From Sphingobacterium sp. (GTDB taxonomy: Bacteria; Bacteroidota; Bacteroidia; Sphingobacteriales; Sphingobacteriaceae), in NCBI GenBank assembly GCA_030146225.1, contig JASLCA010000085.1:1-9750 (forward strand): a stretch of 9,750 nucleotides of DNA, written 5' to 3'. Positions within the stretch are counted from its first letter, which is position 1, and every line of letters starts with the position of its first letter. The notes below the pieces were generated by a model. It made no database searches and was not told the origin of the DNA. It saw nothing but the letters and a program-made list of their open reading frames with translations. Positions 8,054-9,750 of this stretch are shown one piece after another. The position numbers and the translations under genes are program-made.

Positions 8054-8066
8054 CGCCTAATAGGCG
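8054..8066. promoter_or_regulatory. Perfect 6-bp dyad just upstream of the transporter
   Basis: CGCCTA-A-TAGGCG is a perfect inverted repeat with a one-base centre, ending 14 nt before the transporter ATG. The spacer is too short for a good RNA hairpin, so a protein-binding site is more plausible than a terminator. It does not match the sites at 5421 and 7703. It could be chance. Confidence 0.25.
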
Positions 8067-8080
8067 TTGTAAATAACCTT

Positions 8081-9517
8081 ATGATGATTACAAAACCAAC
8101 CAATTACCGCTGGACAGTGTGTGCTTTGCTCTTTTCTGCCACCTGCATTAATTATTTAGATCGGCAAGTACTCTCCTTAACTTGGCGCGACTTTATTGCC
8201 GATGAATTTCATTGGACAAATACCCATTATGGCAATATTACTGCCCTTTTTTCAATCTTTTACGCCGTTTCGATGCTCTTTGCCGGACGATTCGTGGATC
8301 GTACGGGCACTAAGCGGGGCTTTCAATGGGCAATAGGCATCTGGTCCTTTGGCGCTATTTTACATGCCTTTTGTGGCATCTGGACGGCTGGCTATCTCAG
8401 CGAACAATGGGTATTTAGCTTTGTTAAAAGCGAGGAAATAGTCGCTGAAATTCAAAATGTTTCGCGGGTTATTCATATTAGTGTCGTCTTCTTTATCTTT
8501 TCACGATTAATATTGGCCATAGGCGAAGCCGGGAATTTCCCAGTAGCCATTAAGGCAACCGCAGAATATTTCCCTAAGAAAGACCGAGCCTTTGCAACGA
8601 GTATTTTCAATGCTGGAGCTACTGTAGGTGCACTCTTAGCTCCCTTAAGCATCCCTATTATTGCTGAAAAATGGGGCTGGGAGATGGCCTTTATCCTAAT
8701 TGGAGCCTTAGGCTTTATATGGATGGCCTTTTGGCAATATATGTATGCCAAGCCAGCGGATAATCCAAGCGTAAATTTGGAAGAGCTCTTATATATAAAT
8801 CAGGATCAGCAACAAGCTGCTCCGCTTAGCCAGGAGCAAAGAGCTGTAGGTGTTTCTATTGGGCGCTGTCTTCGATTTAGGCAGACTTGGGCCTTTGTGA
8901 TTGGAAAGTTTTTAACGGATGGGGTATGGTGGTTTTTTCTGTTTTGGATGCCCACTTACCTCAGCTCAGTGTATGCGATTAAGAGTTCGGATCCGGCTGG
9001 ACAAGGCGCTATATTAGTACTTTATCTGATTACATTGCTGTCTATAATTGGTGGTTGGCTGCCCAGCTTCTTTATCACTAAGAAAGGCTTAAATCCATAT
9101 AAGGCTAGGATGCGTGCTATGCTGATCTACGCCTTTATTCCCTTGTTGGTCTTGTTTGCACAGCCCTTAGGACATATTTCCTATTGGATTCCAGTCGTAC
9201 TTATTGGCATAGGAGGGGCGGCTCATCAAGCCTGGTCAGCCAATATCTTCTCCACGATTGGAGACATGTTTCCAAAGCAAGCCATAGCGACTGTTACTGG
9301 CATAGGAGGCTTGGCAGGGGGCATAGGGGCATTTATAATTAATAAGAGTTCAGGCGTATTATTTGATTATGCCCAAGAGGTGGAATTAGTTGTCTTCGGA
9401 TTTCAAGGTCTTGAGTCGGGATATTTTATCATCTTTTCAATCTGTGCCTGCGCCTACCTTGTGGCTTGGCTACTTATGAAAAAGTTGGTGCCTAAGTTAA
9501 AGCTGGTAGACTTATAG
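8081..9517 (+). CDS. MFS hexuronate transporter, ExuT-like (anion:cation symporter family)
   Basis: This 478-residue inner-membrane carrier probably imports glucuronate and/or galacturonate with protons. It begins NYRWTVCALLFSATCINYLDRQVLS (residues 8-32), the standard first helix of ExuT-like carriers with its YLDRQ. The loop 2-3 motif GRFVDRTGTKRG is at 69-80, and SRLILAIGEAGNFP at 141-154 matches the helix-4 signature of the anion:cation symporter family, followed by AEYFPKKDRAFATSIFNAGATVGAL (161-185). Later hydrophobic blocks complete about 12 helices around a central cytoplasmic loop (about 225-265) rich in Gln and charged residues. It is longer than E. coli ExuT (about 430); the extra residues lie mainly near 105-130 between helices 3 and 4, as in Bacteroidota homologues I recall. 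The start could be ATG 8081 or the next ATG at 8084. Its 3' end overlaps the convergent regulator gene by 6 nt. The exact substrate is inferred from the neighbours. Confidence 0.9.
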   Translation: MMITKPTNYRWTVCALLFSATCINYLDRQVLSLTWRDFIADEFHWTNTHYGNITALFSIFYAVSMLFAGRFVDRTGTKRGFQWAIGIWSFGAILHAFCGIWTAGYLSEQWVFSFVKSEEIVAEIQNVSRVIHISVVFFIFSRLILAIGEAGNFPVAIKATAEYFPKKDRAFATSIFNAGATVGALLAPLSIPIIAEKWGWEMAFILIGALGFIWMAFWQYMYAKPADNPSVNLEELLYINQDQQQAAPLSQEQRAVGVSIGRCLRFRQTWAFVIGKFLTDGVWWFFLFWMPTYLSSVYAIKSSDPAGQGAILVLYLITLLSIIGGWLPSFFITKKGLNPYKARMRAMLIYAFIPLLVLFAQPLGHISYWIPVVLIGIGGAAHQAWSANIFSTIGDMFPKQAIATVTGIGGLAGGIGAFIINKSSGVLFDYAQEVELVVFGFQGLESGYFIIFSICACAYLVAWLLMKKLVPKLKLVDL

Positions 9518-9750
9518 TTGGCTCTTGGTAGAGTTCCTAAGTTCAATAACGGTAGGTAGCTTAATGTCTTCCCAGTTGATTTGATCCTTATACTTTGTAT
9601 TTAAGATCTCCAATAGTTTGAGGAATGACACTTTTCCGATTTCATGCGCAGGCTGACGTATGGTGCTTAGGGATGGGTTTAGCGAGAAGGCTAATTCCGT
9701 ATTGGCAAAGCCAATCACAGCCAGCTGCGCTGGAACCTTTATTTCTAGCT
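9512..9750 (-). CDS. LacI-family transcriptional regulator, C-terminal part (truncated by window edge)
   Basis: Only the last 78 residues are in the window; the frame is open through base 9750, and the DNA-binding helix-turn-helix lies to the right. The visible part starts LEIKVPAQLAVIGFANTE, the strongly conserved C-terminal core of the periplasmic-binding-like effector domain (compare xxKVPxDLAVIGFxD), then NPSLSTIRQPAHEIGK, the usual LTTIRQPxxEMG element, and ends with a KLPTVIELRNST tail equivalent to the final strand of LacI proteins. The GTG at 9716-9718 encodes the Val before IGF and is not a start. The gene is convergent with the transporter and overlaps it by 6 nt (TAA at 9512-9514). 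The likely role, inferred from position, is to sense a hexuronate intermediate and control this cluster through the operator candidate at 5421-5436. Confidence 0.9.
   Translation of the reverse strand, partial: LEIKVPAQLAVIGFANTELAFSLNPSLSTIRQPAHEIGKVSFLKLLEILNTKYKDQINWEDIKLPTVIELRNSTKSQL

Larger units (their letters stand above)
7596..8080. other. 485-bp stretch without an intact gene; possible decayed minus-strand gene
   Basis: No complete gene is visible on either strand. On the minus strand, open stretches without usable starts tile the region in shifting frames: 7950-8078 (43 codons, reading GYLQRLLGELVNGYTKGDLG onward), 7852-7965 (38 codons, with IGVGLALGLE), 7707-7829 (41 codons, with AYAGLMIVI) and 7545-7694 (49 codons, with CAGIAVGLIWGILLRR). 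The first two overlap, and a one-base shift near 7950 would join NFLAHKKLTYV to IGVGLALGL, an amphipathic helix leading into a Gly-rich membrane-like segment. This could be the remains of a small membrane protein, loosely like ElaB/DUF883 proteins, but stretches of this length can also arise by chance in AT-rich DNA. The gap must also carry the transporter's promoter; I find no convincing TAnnTTTG element. It holds an operator-like site (7703-7718) and a short dyad (8054-8066). Confidence 0.35.

Noticed and set aside
1..9750. CRISPR arrays, tRNA or rRNA genes, insertion sequences, phage or defence genes
   Set aside because: No regularly spaced repeats, cloverleaf sequences, transposase-like frames or terminal inverted repeats were seen; apart from the gap at 7596-8080 the window is densely filled with metabolic and housekeeping genes.

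Overview
The window looks like chromosomal DNA of a Bacteroidota bacterium, most likely of the Sphingobacteriaceae type. The RNA polymerase beta' sequence has the character of that phylum, the genes lack clear Shine-Dalgarno sites, and the sugar-acid genes resemble Bacteroidota family members. This assignment rests on recognising protein families by eye, not on a search.

Layout. Positions 1-3672 (+) hold the 3' six-sevenths of rpoC, whose start lies left of the window. A strong hairpin at 3694-3729 separates it from a convergent gene pair on the minus strand: a KDPG/KHG aldolase (3728-4363) and a PfkB-family 2-keto-3-deoxygluconate kinase (4365-5357), one base apart. A 153-bp divergent control region (5358-5510) contains a near-palindromic LacI-type operator at 5421-5436. 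Reading right from it are an SDR-family D-mannonate oxidoreductase (5511-6332) and mannonate dehydratase uxuA (6332-7504), whose stop and start codons overlap as TAATG. A hairpin terminator at 7554-7595 follows. Then comes about 485 bp with no intact gene (7596-8080), an ExuT-like hexuronate MFS transporter (8081-9517), and the C-terminal end of a LacI-family regulator on the minus strand, cut by the right edge (9512-9750).

How the genes work together. The products form a nearly complete glucuronate (hexuronate) route: uptake by the MFS carrier, fructuronate to mannonate (SDR), mannonate to KDG (UxuA), KDG to KDPG (kinase), and KDPG to pyruvate plus glyceraldehyde 3-phosphate (aldolase). Uronate isomerase (UxaC), which would convert glucuronate to fructuronate, is absent from the window. 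The LacI-type protein is the natural candidate regulator. A second sequence matching the operator at 13 of 16 positions lies at 7703-7718, in the gap upstream of the transporter.

The pathway itself is known biology; I see no new system. The points most worth checking are the paired operator-like sites, the gene-less gap with tiled broken reading frames on the minus strand, a perfect dyad just before the transporter, and a 22-bp direct repeat at the uxuA 3' end.
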